Shown piece by piece: positions 19,301 through 28,400 of a DNA stretch of 64,000 bases. Each line of letters opens with the position of its first letter. The stretch's first letter is position 1. The notes under the pieces were generated by a model, which had not been told where the DNA came from, searched no databases, and worked only from the letters and a program-made list of their open reading frames with translations. This DNA is from Tritrichomonas musculus. Its lineage: Eukaryota > Parabasalia > Tritrichomonadida > Tritrichomonadidae. The position numbers and the translations under genes were made by a program. The stretch is from contig JAPFFF010000015.1 in the NCBI GenBank assembly GCA_039105265.1, forward strand, positions 124,001-188,000. Reading direction: 5' to 3'.

Positions 19301-19397
19301 TGTTGGGCTTGTAAAACAGATCAACGAAGATAACCTCAGAGAAATATTGGAATATAATCAAGCAGATTATTTAACAGTTAATAGAGCTCTTCATTGA
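16311..19397 (+). CDS. Importin-beta family karyopherin (HEAT-repeat nuclear transport receptor)
   Basis: The 1028-residue length is typical of beta-karyopherins. The N-terminus has the importin-beta N-terminal (Ran-binding) pattern: ANSLLSELISRPIFNELCTI and then VRFLAVISIKRSLTIRKD (about residues 25-75). The rest is a run of paired helices consistent with HEAT repeats, with the acidic stretch NVENTEENEELFFKVD near residue 620 that resembles the acidic loop of importin-5/Kap121-type receptors. Such proteins carry cargo through nuclear pores under Ran-GTP control. The member cannot be fixed by eye; importin-4/5 (Kap123/Kap121) is the best guess. The start is the first ATG, about 20 bases after ccattctc. 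Confidence 0.7.
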   Translation: MDQSSCDLIISSFDALRSGNNEKIQEANSLLSELISRPIFNELCTIATTNGDAYVRFLAVISIKRSLTIRKDNISQEEAELIKQFIINYIFREGIERNREFVITLGCSLASKANNGDTSNLLPLFFDLHDQLIQSAVQMIERDGSVALFFITELIDLDIFTPEEFNNCNMPEITHQLILMGLRGNDESGSLLHERAIDLLHVIETSNICVGFLENFPDITQALENEAQFSIYTSQNDVESLKLFSLLSYLAVNDSDAINNSFDFFLKITFQAVRDSQLSIVRREYALLFFIGAFIYQTDIFRNVLDQVVQLTFDILRCKCIEDPETYQPFSEDTFLNTLASEEDITDDVYLILMNITKSMKDSGDIFGFKAAISCLSFISDNANELFEMHSDEICEIIITAINLDNQYVFSEVCILIETLTNFAYESLRPILDGLVSALIKFCKYPEAIICLECFLDKSDRPPASYNEIINALLSLINGQVPFPQDKYYAVIQCITNIIRNIHSTDENLYVALRPFLNQVLQNNSESRLEVYRCFGYCTKIAPRLIIEDIPLLANAMTQDLINRDDPDAYVYIAESVIEIVKIDPETFYPFAPSFFQGFASKISQISNIADQNVENTEENEELFFKVDQFQRTCGQVLNCLSTLFSAYPEELGPQFNFILQTISAFLVSDKPNFIIGSANSIANISPCLVSIGFQPNEIVLSLIDQLKKDRATSDCNELSLQVLFVALQSICYYSGSEIKGNALECIGQFLIDCLSFNIESITVLKEKSIRVDLAGFMMSTLDGFIMGGAYENSDPIKKSMIIESLISILNNSRKRVFQSYGIAALARICFIVKMENNPLPSVIIETLMKLFAYKKGRITDYIKNTYFYSLIFILASHPEVTNDEFINQIKEMALANLNFEADQVIILQKTLSLLLLVLYSMYHVEIEPTLLGKIMENYPDSNDEVIIIYANCIFNMFNGNEQHFHEICNMPKIATLILLAPKWCITRISINTYNYFVGLVKQINEDNLREILEYNQADYLTVNRALH

Positions 19398-19726
19398 ACA
19401 ATGCGTAATCAATGACTTATATTTTTTAGATATGTTCCAAAGAAAAAAAATTATATTATTTATATATTAATAAAAATACCATCATTTATTTCAATCTTTT
19501 ATTTTAAAATATCATCAAACAATAGAATTTTATTTTATTAAATCAAAACGAATAAATATGTTGAATAAGATTATTCATTTAGGAAAAGGTATTAGTTTTG
19601 ATATAACAACTCAAAAAATAATACATATTGATTTACCAAACATTTTGGTTGGAAACAAGCTCTATATAAATCCCCCAACTTTTTTTTGACCTTTCGACCG
19701 TTTATTCCATATTGAAAAAATATATT

Positions 19727-20012
19727 ACAGTATAGTAAAAAAATATGAAATCGTCAAAAAATACTAAAAAAGTTGGAAAATACACTTTTTCAAAGAAATA
19801 AGGCCAAATTTGCTTGGCTAATTCTTTTTATCGTCATTTGAAAAAATGGATTTTCGAACTTTTTCGTAAAATTCAAAAAGCTGGAAAAGCTACTTTTTCA
19901 AATGACGATAAAACAATATTTACTCAAAAAAATTGAGTGTTTATTATGAAAAAGCTTGTTTTCCAACTTTTTGAATAATATTTTTACGTTTTCATATTTT
20001 TTTACTATACTG
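19727..20012. repeat. Nested inverted repeat inside the 1.3 kb transposon
   Basis: acagtatagtaaaaaaatat (19727) and atatttttttactatactgt (ends 20012) are exact inverses over 20 bases, with further pairing around tcgtcatttgaaaa and ttttcaaatgacga inside. This looks like a separate MITE that entered the larger element, or a multi-armed foldback. Confidence 0.7.
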
Positions 20013-20518
20013 TACAGTAGTTTTTAATTCAAAAACGTTGCGAAAATAAAAAATCGACTTTTTAAAAATAGCAATCCAAATAACAATTCAAAAATAAAAT
20101 AAAATTTCTATTCAAGCATTCAAAAAGTTATCGGTTATTCAATAAAAGTTAGAAAATAAAAAATCTACTTTTTGAAATAAATCTTCTCAATTTTATCATC
20201 TTTTTAGATTTTTTTTTGAAAAAGTTTATATATTTTCAGAAAGATTTAATTTAAAAAGTGGATTTTTTTAGTTAAAAAACATTTTCCAATTTTGAAACAC
20301 TACTGTATTAAAAATTATAAAGAAAAGGCGAAATTAAAGGTGAATTCGGCCATAAAAAAGGTCAATTTATAAAAAAATGAGTAAATATAAGGTTTTTTGA
20401 AATATAAGATAAATAATAAGTATATGGAAGTAAACTGGGAGTAAATAAGAATGATATTTTATTGAGAGTTTGGCGTAAATTAAGAATAATTGTTGAATAT
20501 GTGAAGATGAAATCTTTT

Positions 20519-20803
20519 TTAGTCACTACTTCGCTTTCCTCGTAGTGGCTCGTGCAATCTGCGGAGCCGGAATGCTCGATTTAGGAGCTCAAGGCGCCCT
20601 CGACATTCGTTGCCGGCCATCGTCGTATATCTGGTTCCCTTCGGGGACTGGGAAGGGGCAAGGAGGAGGGCCTGGTCGGCTGTCCCCATCATTTTCCCTT
20701 TCCCTAAACCAATCCCTTTTTTACCTCCCCCGGCCTCCATTTGAAATTCCACATCTGCAATTGCAAGCAAAAAAGCTGTGTTAGCTGGCCTGTTCAGGGT
20801 CAC
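20519..20803 (-). other. GC-rich cargo block, open on the minus strand
   Basis: About half of these bases are G or C, against roughly a quarter in the surroundings. The minus strand is open for 94 codons (MTLNRPANTAFLLAIADVEF, then a Gly/Lys-rich stretch, then ECRGRLELLNRAFRLRRLHE). A shorter plus-strand frame is also open, as expected for GC-rich DNA, so coding is not proven. The left edge has a cactac...gtagtg hairpin. The composition suggests DNA captured from a GC-richer source. No family recognised. Confidence 0.35.
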
Positions 20804-20953
20804 AGCTGTATAATATCGGTTAATTAGTTAATTCTTTGCAATATAGCTGGTTGAGATTAGTCTGTCTTCTCCTTGATCAAATAAAAAAATAATTTTTTTT
20901 AGAAAAAAACGGTTAGAAGGTCAATTAAAAAGTTGGGGGATTAATATAGAGCT

Positions 20954-22185
20954 TTCATGAATCCAAACATTTTTGAGATATTTTTGATTATTTTTTGACA
21001 ATTTTTTAAATGCATTTTTGGTCGGAAATAGGATTTTTCTATGATTATTTTATCGCTTCTACAAAAAACATGATGAAAGACACTAAAGATGGCAAAAATT
21101 GCAATAAATTAAGAAAAAATAAGAATAATATGCCTAATACATTGTTTTTGATGAACTATCAGAAAAAAATCAAAGTTTATGAAAATTTTAGGCAATATAT
21201 CAGATAAAAATATGATATTATCCATAAACTTGCATATTATGAAGGATATTGATAATAAATACAAATAACATATACGATTTGAATTTCAAAAAGAAAATTA
21301 TGAATTATGATATAATGCATAGGTCATAAAAGAAACCAAAATGGAAGAATTTAACATATTTTTTCCCAATTTTCCCCAATATGCTGATAATAAGTAAAAA
21401 ATTAGCGGCCAAATATTCAATTGAAACTTTCTAAGAATAATTCAAATTTTAAATTTTGAATTAAAGTTTACATTCAAAAAATTATCAGATTAAAATTAAT
21501 AATATCTTAAAAATGTATTGTAAATATTATTTAAAAATTATAAATATGGCTGATTTTTTGAATCATTCAAATTCACCGTCCACTTTTTGGTAAGAAGCAA
21601 AATGACCTTAATATTTTGAATGCATATCTGTCCTTTCATTTTTACTTTTTTTTAACTGAAGTCTACATACCGCCTAGCGGGGGTCGAGCGCAGCCGAGCG
21701 GCAGCGAGACGGAGCCGAGACCACGCGGGTGGCGGTAAGACTCAGTAAAAATTGTAACCCGAAAGGATAGATGGCTATCAAATGTTGATGTCATGAGCTC
21801 TTTTCAAAATTTTAGCACACCTATGAAAAGGTATTGTGGATTTGATATGTAAAATTCAATTTTATATATAATCTGACATTGTATTTGAATTTCTTCGGTG
21901 CTTTTGAAATATTCAAATTTGGATAATCTCGATTGGCTGAACAAAATTTCGGACCAATTCTCTCAAATTCTCACAAAATATTTCTTAGCATTAAAAAAAC
22001 CCTTTTGAAAAATTTAAATTTTCAAACTTTTTGTTATATGTGATAAAAAAAAATTGAATGATTTTGTTATTATCGTCTATTATCAATATAACATTCAAAC
22101 TGTTTTGAAATAAAATTTTATATTCAGAAGAAATTCAACTTTGTATTGAAAAAATAATCGATGGTAAACCTGTTCATTCATTTAA
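20954..22185. other. Intergenic region upstream of the AGC kinase, with a GC island
   Basis: This is mostly AT-rich with no convincing gene. At 21668-21737 a GC-rich segment is bounded by taccgcc and ggcggta (inverted) and contains agcgcagccgagcggcagcg followed by a similar gagacggagccgaga. It differs sharply from the background. It may be a small structured element or a foreign insertion; it does not fold as a tRNA by eye. Confidence 0.5.
22178..22184 (+). promoter_or_regulatory. Initiator-like motif (TCATTTA) before the AGC kinase
   Basis: TCATTTA lies two bases before the ATG at 22186, with another TCATT just upstream. Trichomonads use an Inr of the form TCA(+1)YW close to the start codon and have very short 5' UTRs, so this is a plausible transcription start. 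It is short and could occur by chance. Confidence 0.4.
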
Positions 22186-23529
22186 ATGTTAGCAAAACAA
22201 AAGAACGATTCTAAAGTATCTATTCCTGATAAAGATTTAGGTTATAAAGGATACCTGAAAAAAAAGGGAAAACTTGGATTCTATAATAAAATCTTTTGCG
22301 TCTTCAAAGATAAAGAATTTCAAATGTTTAAAATCACAAATTTAAGGAAGCCTGATTCTGTCATTCCAATTAATCAAGATACAACAATTCAAGTTGTAAA
22401 TAGCACTTCTGATGGAAAAGTCCTCAAATTCATAGTTGGCAATTCAGAAGATAATACCGCTACACTTACATCATGTGATGGAAAGGAAGATGAAATGCTT
22501 AAATGGATTTTGTTCTTACGTTCTGCAACATATGATGATTCTAAAGTATCAATGGATGATTTTGATATCATTTCAGTTATTGGTCGTGGATATTACGGCA
22601 AAGTTATGCTTGTCCAGAAAAAAGACACAAGACAACTTTACGCCATAAAAACAATTCACAAAGATAGACTTGTTCAAAGCAAAAATATTTATACTGTTCT
22701 TAGAGAAAGGAACATTTTAGCTAAGGCAAGAAATCCATTCCTTGTTTCTTTGTACTATGCTTTCCAAACAGATACAAAATTTTACTTGGTATTAGAATAT
22801 GTTCCTGGTGGTGAGCTATTTCATAGGCTTCAAACAGAATGTAAAATTCCAGTAAATCAAGTTCGTTTATATATCGCCGAAGTTGCTATTGCTTTGAACT
22901 ATCTTCACAGTATTGGAATTGTATATCGTGATTTGAAACCAGAAAACATTCTTATTTCTTCACAAGGACATATTAAGCTCACTGACTTTGGATTATCAAA
23001 AGATCTCGATAACGACGATAAAACAAACACATTTTGTGGAACTCCAGAATATGCATCACCAGAAGTTATTAAAAGAGACTACTATGGAAAAGAAATTGAT
23101 TGGTGGGCAGTAGGTGTCCTAACATTTGAATTGTTATATGGCCGACTTCCTTTTGAATCTAAAAATAAGGCAAAACTTTTCTACAATATTCTCAATAAAG
23201 AACCCGCATTTCCATTCTTTATTGACCAAACATCAGCTAGTTTCATTAAAATGCTGTTAGTTAAAGATCCAAAAATGCGTGCTGGCTTTAAGCAAATAAA
23301 GCGTCACCCATTCATGAAACATATTGATTTTGATGCGGTCGCACAATTGCATACAGAGCCAGAATTCATTCCTCAAATTGAAAAGGATCCATTAAGGCAA
23401 ATTCCTCAAAACTTTGATTCAGATGTCCTCAAAGAACTTCCTATTGATTCTGTTGCTCAATCTGTAGCAAGTTCAGCTCAGCATTTTAATGGTTTTTCTT
23501 TTGTCGCAAATAAGGAAGATTCTGATTGA
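22186..23529 (+). CDS. PH-domain AGC-family protein kinase (Akt/PKB-like)
   Basis: In 447 residues the order is a PH domain (about 18-115, starting GYKGYLKKKGKLGFYNKIF), a kinase domain (126-385) and a C-terminal tail. Visible catalytic parts are the glycine loop GRGYYGKV (133-140), Lys155, RDLKPEN with Asp249, and DFG with Asp267. The activation loop is TNTFCGTPEYASPE, with Thr282 in the PDK1-site position. The tail ends FNGFSFV, a hydrophobic motif with Ser438. This layout is that of Akt/PKB: the PH domain binds phosphoinositides at membranes and phosphorylation of both sites activates the enzyme. All key residues are present, so it should be active. Other PH-bearing AGC kinases are the alternative. 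Confidence 0.9.
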   Translation: MLAKQKNDSKVSIPDKDLGYKGYLKKKGKLGFYNKIFCVFKDKEFQMFKITNLRKPDSVIPINQDTTIQVVNSTSDGKVLKFIVGNSEDNTATLTSCDGKEDEMLKWILFLRSATYDDSKVSMDDFDIISVIGRGYYGKVMLVQKKDTRQLYAIKTIHKDRLVQSKNIYTVLRERNILAKARNPFLVSLYYAFQTDTKFYLVLEYVPGGELFHRLQTECKIPVNQVRLYIAEVAIALNYLHSIGIVYRDLKPENILISSQGHIKLTDFGLSKDLDNDDKTNTFCGTPEYASPEVIKRDYYGKEIDWWAVGVLTFELLYGRLPFESKNKAKLFYNILNKEPAFPFFIDQTSASFIKMLLVKDPKMRAGFKQIKRHPFMKHIDFDAVAQLHTEPEFIPQIEKDPLRQIPQNFDSDVLKELPIDSVAQSVASSAQHFNGFSFVANKEDSD

Positions 23530-23812
23530 TTATATTAAAAGCATTTCGTTATTATGTCTAATCTGTTGAATGATTATCATATAATTTTTATTAAACAGTG
23601 GATTTTTATATATTTAAGTAATTTTATTTATTTGTTTTTTAGTTTTATTTTGGTTTTCATGGATTAAATAATATCGTTGATAAAAAAAATTTATAAATTT
23701 TTGGATTTTAAAACTGGAAATTCAAGATAAAATATTTTTTATAACTATTTCCTTTCAAAGGAAATTCACCATCTAATTTCACCATTATTCATCGAATAAG
23801 TAAAATTGTAAA

Positions 23813-25096
23813 ATGGAAGTCGTGAGAAATAACAAAATAGCATACTTTTATGATGAAGATGTTGGAAATTTTTTCTATGCACCAAACCACCCGATGAAAC
23901 CTCATCGTATTCGTATGGCGCATAACTTAATTTTGGCCTATGATTTACATAAAAAAATGCGATGCTTACGTCCTATTCGTGCAACAGCAACCGACATGAC
24001 CCGATTTCATACAGACGAATATATTCAATTTCTTCAAATGGCAACACCAGACAGTACTCAAAACCAGCCAGGCTTATCAGAAAAGTTTAATGTTGGTGAA
24101 GATTCACCAGTTTTCGATGGTTTATTTGAATTTTGCCAAATATCAGCAGGTGGGTCAATTTCAGCAGCTCGAGAATTAAATTCAGGTCGAGCAGAAATCG
24201 CCATTAATTGGGCTGGTGGTCTTCACCATGCCAAAAAATCAGAGGCCTCAGGTTTCTGCTACGTTGCAGATTGCGTCCTTGGAATCTTAGAATTATTAGA
24301 AAGATATGAAAGAGTAATGTATATCGATATTGACATTCATCATGGTGATGGAGTTGAAGAAGCCTTTTACACAACAGATAGAGTTTTAACAGTTTCGTTC
24401 CATAAATATGGAGATTTCTTCCCTGGTACAGGTCATGTTGAAGATGTTGGTGTTGGACGAGGAAAACATTACGCAGTAAATATTCCATTAAAGGACGGAA
24501 TGGATGATGAAAGCTATCGCCAACTTTTTCAACCAATTATTCGCCAACTTATTGAATGGTATCGTCCTCAAGCAATTCTTCTCCAATGTGGATCTGATTC
24601 TTTAACTGGTGACCGTTTAGGATGCTTTAATTTAACGATTAAAGGCCATGCTGATTGTGTTAGATTTGTAAAATCATTCGGCATTCCTCTTCTTGTTGCC
24701 GGTGGTGGTGGATATACTGTTAGAAATGTTGCTCGTTGCTGGGCTTATGAAACTGCTGTTATCCTTGATCAAGAAATTGCTGATGAACTTCCATATAATG
24801 ATTATCTTGGTTATTATGGCCCTGATTATCGACTACATTTGCAACCTTCAAATATGGAGAATTTGAATACTCCAGAAGAGCTCAGAGATATTTATAGAAA
24901 AGTCGTCGAAAGTATTCGCCATCTTCCATGTGCTCCAAGTGTTCAAATCTCGAGTTCCAATCCAGATTCGCTTTTAGATGATTCAGAAGATGGTGATGAA
25001 GACGTATTTGATGAAAAATTAACAGATAAGTATTTAACAGCGAGATTACGCTTAAATACTCTTACTGGTGATGAAAATGATGATGAAGATCTCTGA
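23813..25096 (+). CDS. Class I histone deacetylase (Rpd3/HDAC1-like)
   Basis: The 427-residue protein covers the whole deacetylase domain plus a short acidic tail. Zinc ligands appear as Asp174 and His176 in DIDIHHGDG and Asp262 in [12 protein letters not shown]; the catalytic His pair is 138-139 in [10 protein letters not shown]; the transition-state Tyr301 is in [10 protein letters not shown]. The enzyme removes acetyl groups from histone lysines in nuclear corepressor complexes. The tail ([13 protein letters not shown], then GDENDDEDL) is acidic as in Rpd3-type enzymes. The gene follows the kinase by 283 bases on the same strand, with a TCATC motif 22-25 bases before the ATG. All active-site residues are present. 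Confidence 0.95.
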   Translation: MEVVRNNKIAYFYDEDVGNFFYAPNHPMKPHRIRMAHNLILAYDLHKKMRCLRPIRATATDMTRFHTDEYIQFLQMATPDSTQNQPGLSEKFNVGEDSPVFDGLFEFCQISAGGSISAARELNSGRAEIAINWAGGLHHAKKSEASGFCYVADCVLGILELLERYERVMYIDIDIHHGDGVEEAFYTTDRVLTVSFHKYGDFFPGTGHVEDVGVGRGKHYAVNIPLKDGMDDESYRQLFQPIIRQLIEWYRPQAILLQCGSDSLTGDRLGCFNLTIKGHADCVRFVKSFGIPLLVAGGGGYTVRNVARCWAYETAVILDQEIADELPYNDYLGYYGPDYRLHLQPSNMENLNTPEELRDIYRKVVESIRHLPCAPSVQISSSNPDSLLDDSEDGDEDVFDEKLTDKYLTARLRLNTLTGDENDDEDL

Positions 25097-25467
25097 TTTC
25101 AAAGATATTGATTTTATAATAATTATTACAAATGATTAATATTTTTTATAATAATGATGAATGAAGGAAAGAAAGGTTTGTAAAAAAAAAATAAATAAAA
25201 ATAAAAGAGTTTATGCAACTATCTTTATTTGCTTAATTTATGATATCAAATTTTCATTTGCCTTTTTATTTGAATTTATTGAAATATTATTTTAAAAATA
25301 AGATTATCAATTGTTTTTAATGAGTAATGTTTTTAGCAATTGATTGCAGGGTAAGCAATTTCCCACAATTTATTATAGAATTAATTCAATGAATTGAATT
25401 AAAGTACGTTGAAAGAATATCACAATCATTGAATACGAAAAGAATTGTAAAATTTTTCCATTAGATA
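25097..25467. other. Short AT-rich spacer
   Basis: No gene was seen. A TCATT initiator-like motif occurs at 25426-25430, about 40 bases before the next ATG. Confidence 0.4.
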
Positions 25468-28400
25468 ATGTTCGCCATCGACTTACTCGCCAAAGCTCTA
25501 CCAATTTCCGATCACAAAACTGATGACGGATCAGCAAAATTAATTTCATTTATTATATATTTTTTTTTTACTATAATTTTTATAGTTTCTTTCTTTACTC
25601 TCAAGACAGATCTATCATATTTTATTTTTTCAGCAGTTATTTCATTTTTCATTTTATTATTCAACTTAATTCTTTTCATTATATTTCGATGTTCCAATCA
25701 AAAGGCGAAAGTTTTGCCAGTTAATTTTGACTCCGATGAAAATGATAATAGCAGAAATGATGATCAAGCAAGTAATCATTCAAATAGTAATAATAATATT
25801 CCGGTCAATGTTCCTGCTAGATTATATCATATGAGGTCAAGATTAGTAGTTAATGGTGTTGTTTCAACTGAAGCTGTATATGAATTAATAGAACTTGGCT
25901 TTGAAATTGATGATATTTTCCTTTTGGCTAGTTATTGTCTCGAGCACCCAGACGATGTGGGTGATGATTCATTTTCTCAATGGAATTTAGAAATAACAAC
26001 TGGCCCGAGTTGCAAAGAAGTTTTTAATTCTTTATTTAATTGTCATTTTCATTTCATTCACATAATTATTAATTTTCTATTATCTTTCTTGTCATCATTC
26101 TCAATGATTTATATAATTCAACATTATTATTCATCTTATGCATATAAGATAATGTCAAGCTTTATTCTCGGTTTTGCTCATAAATCATTGATTTGCCCAA
26201 TTAAAGAAGAACTTTATTCAACCACGCTAGCTGATTGCGAAAATTCGCAAACAAGATGTTTTTCAATTTTTATAATGTCAATTGGACTTTTTTTTATTCA
26301 AAAATACGATATCGATTATTTTTACATTGATTATTTTTTATTCTTTTTTTTGTTATGTATGTTTTTTGATATATCTATATTATGGGGTTTTATTGGTCTT
26401 CCGAGAACTACAATTCATTGGTTTTTTGAATTTGTTAATCGATATCTTTTTGGCTTTTCTGGTAGTACAACTTTTATAAGTACTATTTTACAATTTTTGA
26501 AAGGAGCTATTACAACGGGAGGTTGTTGTGCATTTTTATATTATAAAGACATTTTTTGGTCAAGAACAATTTGCTTGTTTCTTTCCTGTTTTATATGCAA
26601 AATTGAACTAAATGCAACTATTTTTTTAGGTGCCTTAATTCAATCAGTAATTGCGTCATTATTGTTTGGTATTTGTAATTATTTTTTTGTCGGAGAAAAT
26701 AATTATAATCTTATTGCTATTGTTCTTATTGTGTATTATTTTATTTTTGAATATTTAATTCCTTATTTTTCATCGATTTCTCCTTACATTATTGTTTATG
26801 TACAACTTTTCCGAAGCCATAAAATATTAAAATATATTCGAATGTCATTAACATTAGTAACAGCTCCAGTTATCATTGGATTATTGCTTACAGATGATTG
26901 CAATTATATAATAGCAGAATTATTAATCATTCATTCAGTCAATCGTTATTTATCTGAACCATATGTTTTTGGTTTAGCTCTCTTAATTTCTCGTTTTGCT
27001 CTTTATTATGATTTTGAGCTTACATCTAATTTACCATTAAATTTATTAATTTCATTAATAATAGCAAGGAAATTTTTTTCAATATTGCCTCTTTTATATT
27101 TTCGTGAAAAACTATCAATTGACTATTTAGATGATATAATGTTTTTTAATGATAATCAGATTATCAAAATAGCATCAATATATACAAAGATGCTTTTATT
27201 TAGCCCAACTAATTTTTTTCTTATTCCTGCCCTTATTTGGTCTTTAATTACTGGTTCTCCGATTAACTTCTTTTTTTTAGAGTATTATTTACCTCAACCT
27301 TCTCCTCCAAGAAGTAACTCCTTTTGGGATTATTCAATTGAAAGAATCAATCCAAAAGAGCATCCAATTGAATCATTTGTTTATTTTTCATATTTGAACT
27401 CATTTAAGGATAATCTTTACAACATGATCAAAAATGGTCAATTAGGGATTGTTGACGAAAATTCATTTTTCCTCTTTCTTGACGATAATTACATCATAAT
27501 TTGTCATATAATTTCAGTTGACACTTTCTCGGTCGATTTTCAAATCAGATGTTCGGAGTTTGTGACGAAAACATTATGTCATGCTGGTGAGCTTGGATTT
27601 TTAAGCACCACTGCTGAAAATGACTATTTACGAACATTAAACATTGACGATACGCCTACTTTCCTTCGATCTATTTTCACTCCTGCTGCTAAAAATGTTG
27701 AATTGCGCGGATTTCATCACTACCCTATCTATATGAATACATCTTTCCTTTCTTTGACACCTGAAAAAAGGAGAGGTTGGATGTCATATGCAATTATTTA
27801 TTTGTTTTCGAAAAATAGAAATGAATTTTACCTCTCTGACTTATTCGATCTTCCTGTTCCAGAGATTGGAATTGATCAAAACAATGAAAATGTTAATAAC
27901 CAAACTAATGTCATAAACAGCAGCAATCAAAATAATACAACTAATAATAATGGTGATATAAATAAGGCCAACAATACTAATGAGAATAATAACAACAATA
28001 ATGATAATAACAATAATGATAATAACAATAATGATAATAACAATAATGATAATAACAATAATGATAATAACAATAATGATAATAATAATAATAACAATAA
28101 TTATAACAACAACAATAATCATAATAGTGACAATCATAATAATGATGATGATGATTCGAATGACGATAATGATGATGCTGAGGTAGAAGTCGTTAATAAT
28201 AATGTTAGCAATTTGAATAATAATAATAATGTAAATAATAATAATAATATAGATAATGACAATTCTTTTGACAGCGACAGTAGCAGCAGCAGCAGTTACA
28301 GTTCTGATTCGTCCAGAGAAAGTTACGACAATGGAAAGTTTTATTATGATTATGAAAAAAGTTATAAAACTCTCGATGATGAAGCGTTTTCTCAATTTGA

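Larger units (their letters stand above)
19658..20953. mobile_element. Non-autonomous DNA transposon (about 1.3 kb) with about 46-bp inverted ends and GC-rich cargo
   Basis: The left end agctctatataaatccccca (19658), running on through tttgaccttt to about 19703, pairs with the right end ttgggggattaatatagagct (ending 20953) with only a few mismatches over about 46 bases. The interior is AT-rich with nested palindromes on the left and a GC-rich 290-base block on the right. No transposase is present, so it depends on another copy. No certain target duplication was seen. Confidence 0.8.

Noticed and set aside
21661-21745. tRNA or rRNA piece
   Set aside because: No cloverleaf, TpsiC-like ttcga arm in the right place or recognisable rRNA core was seen.
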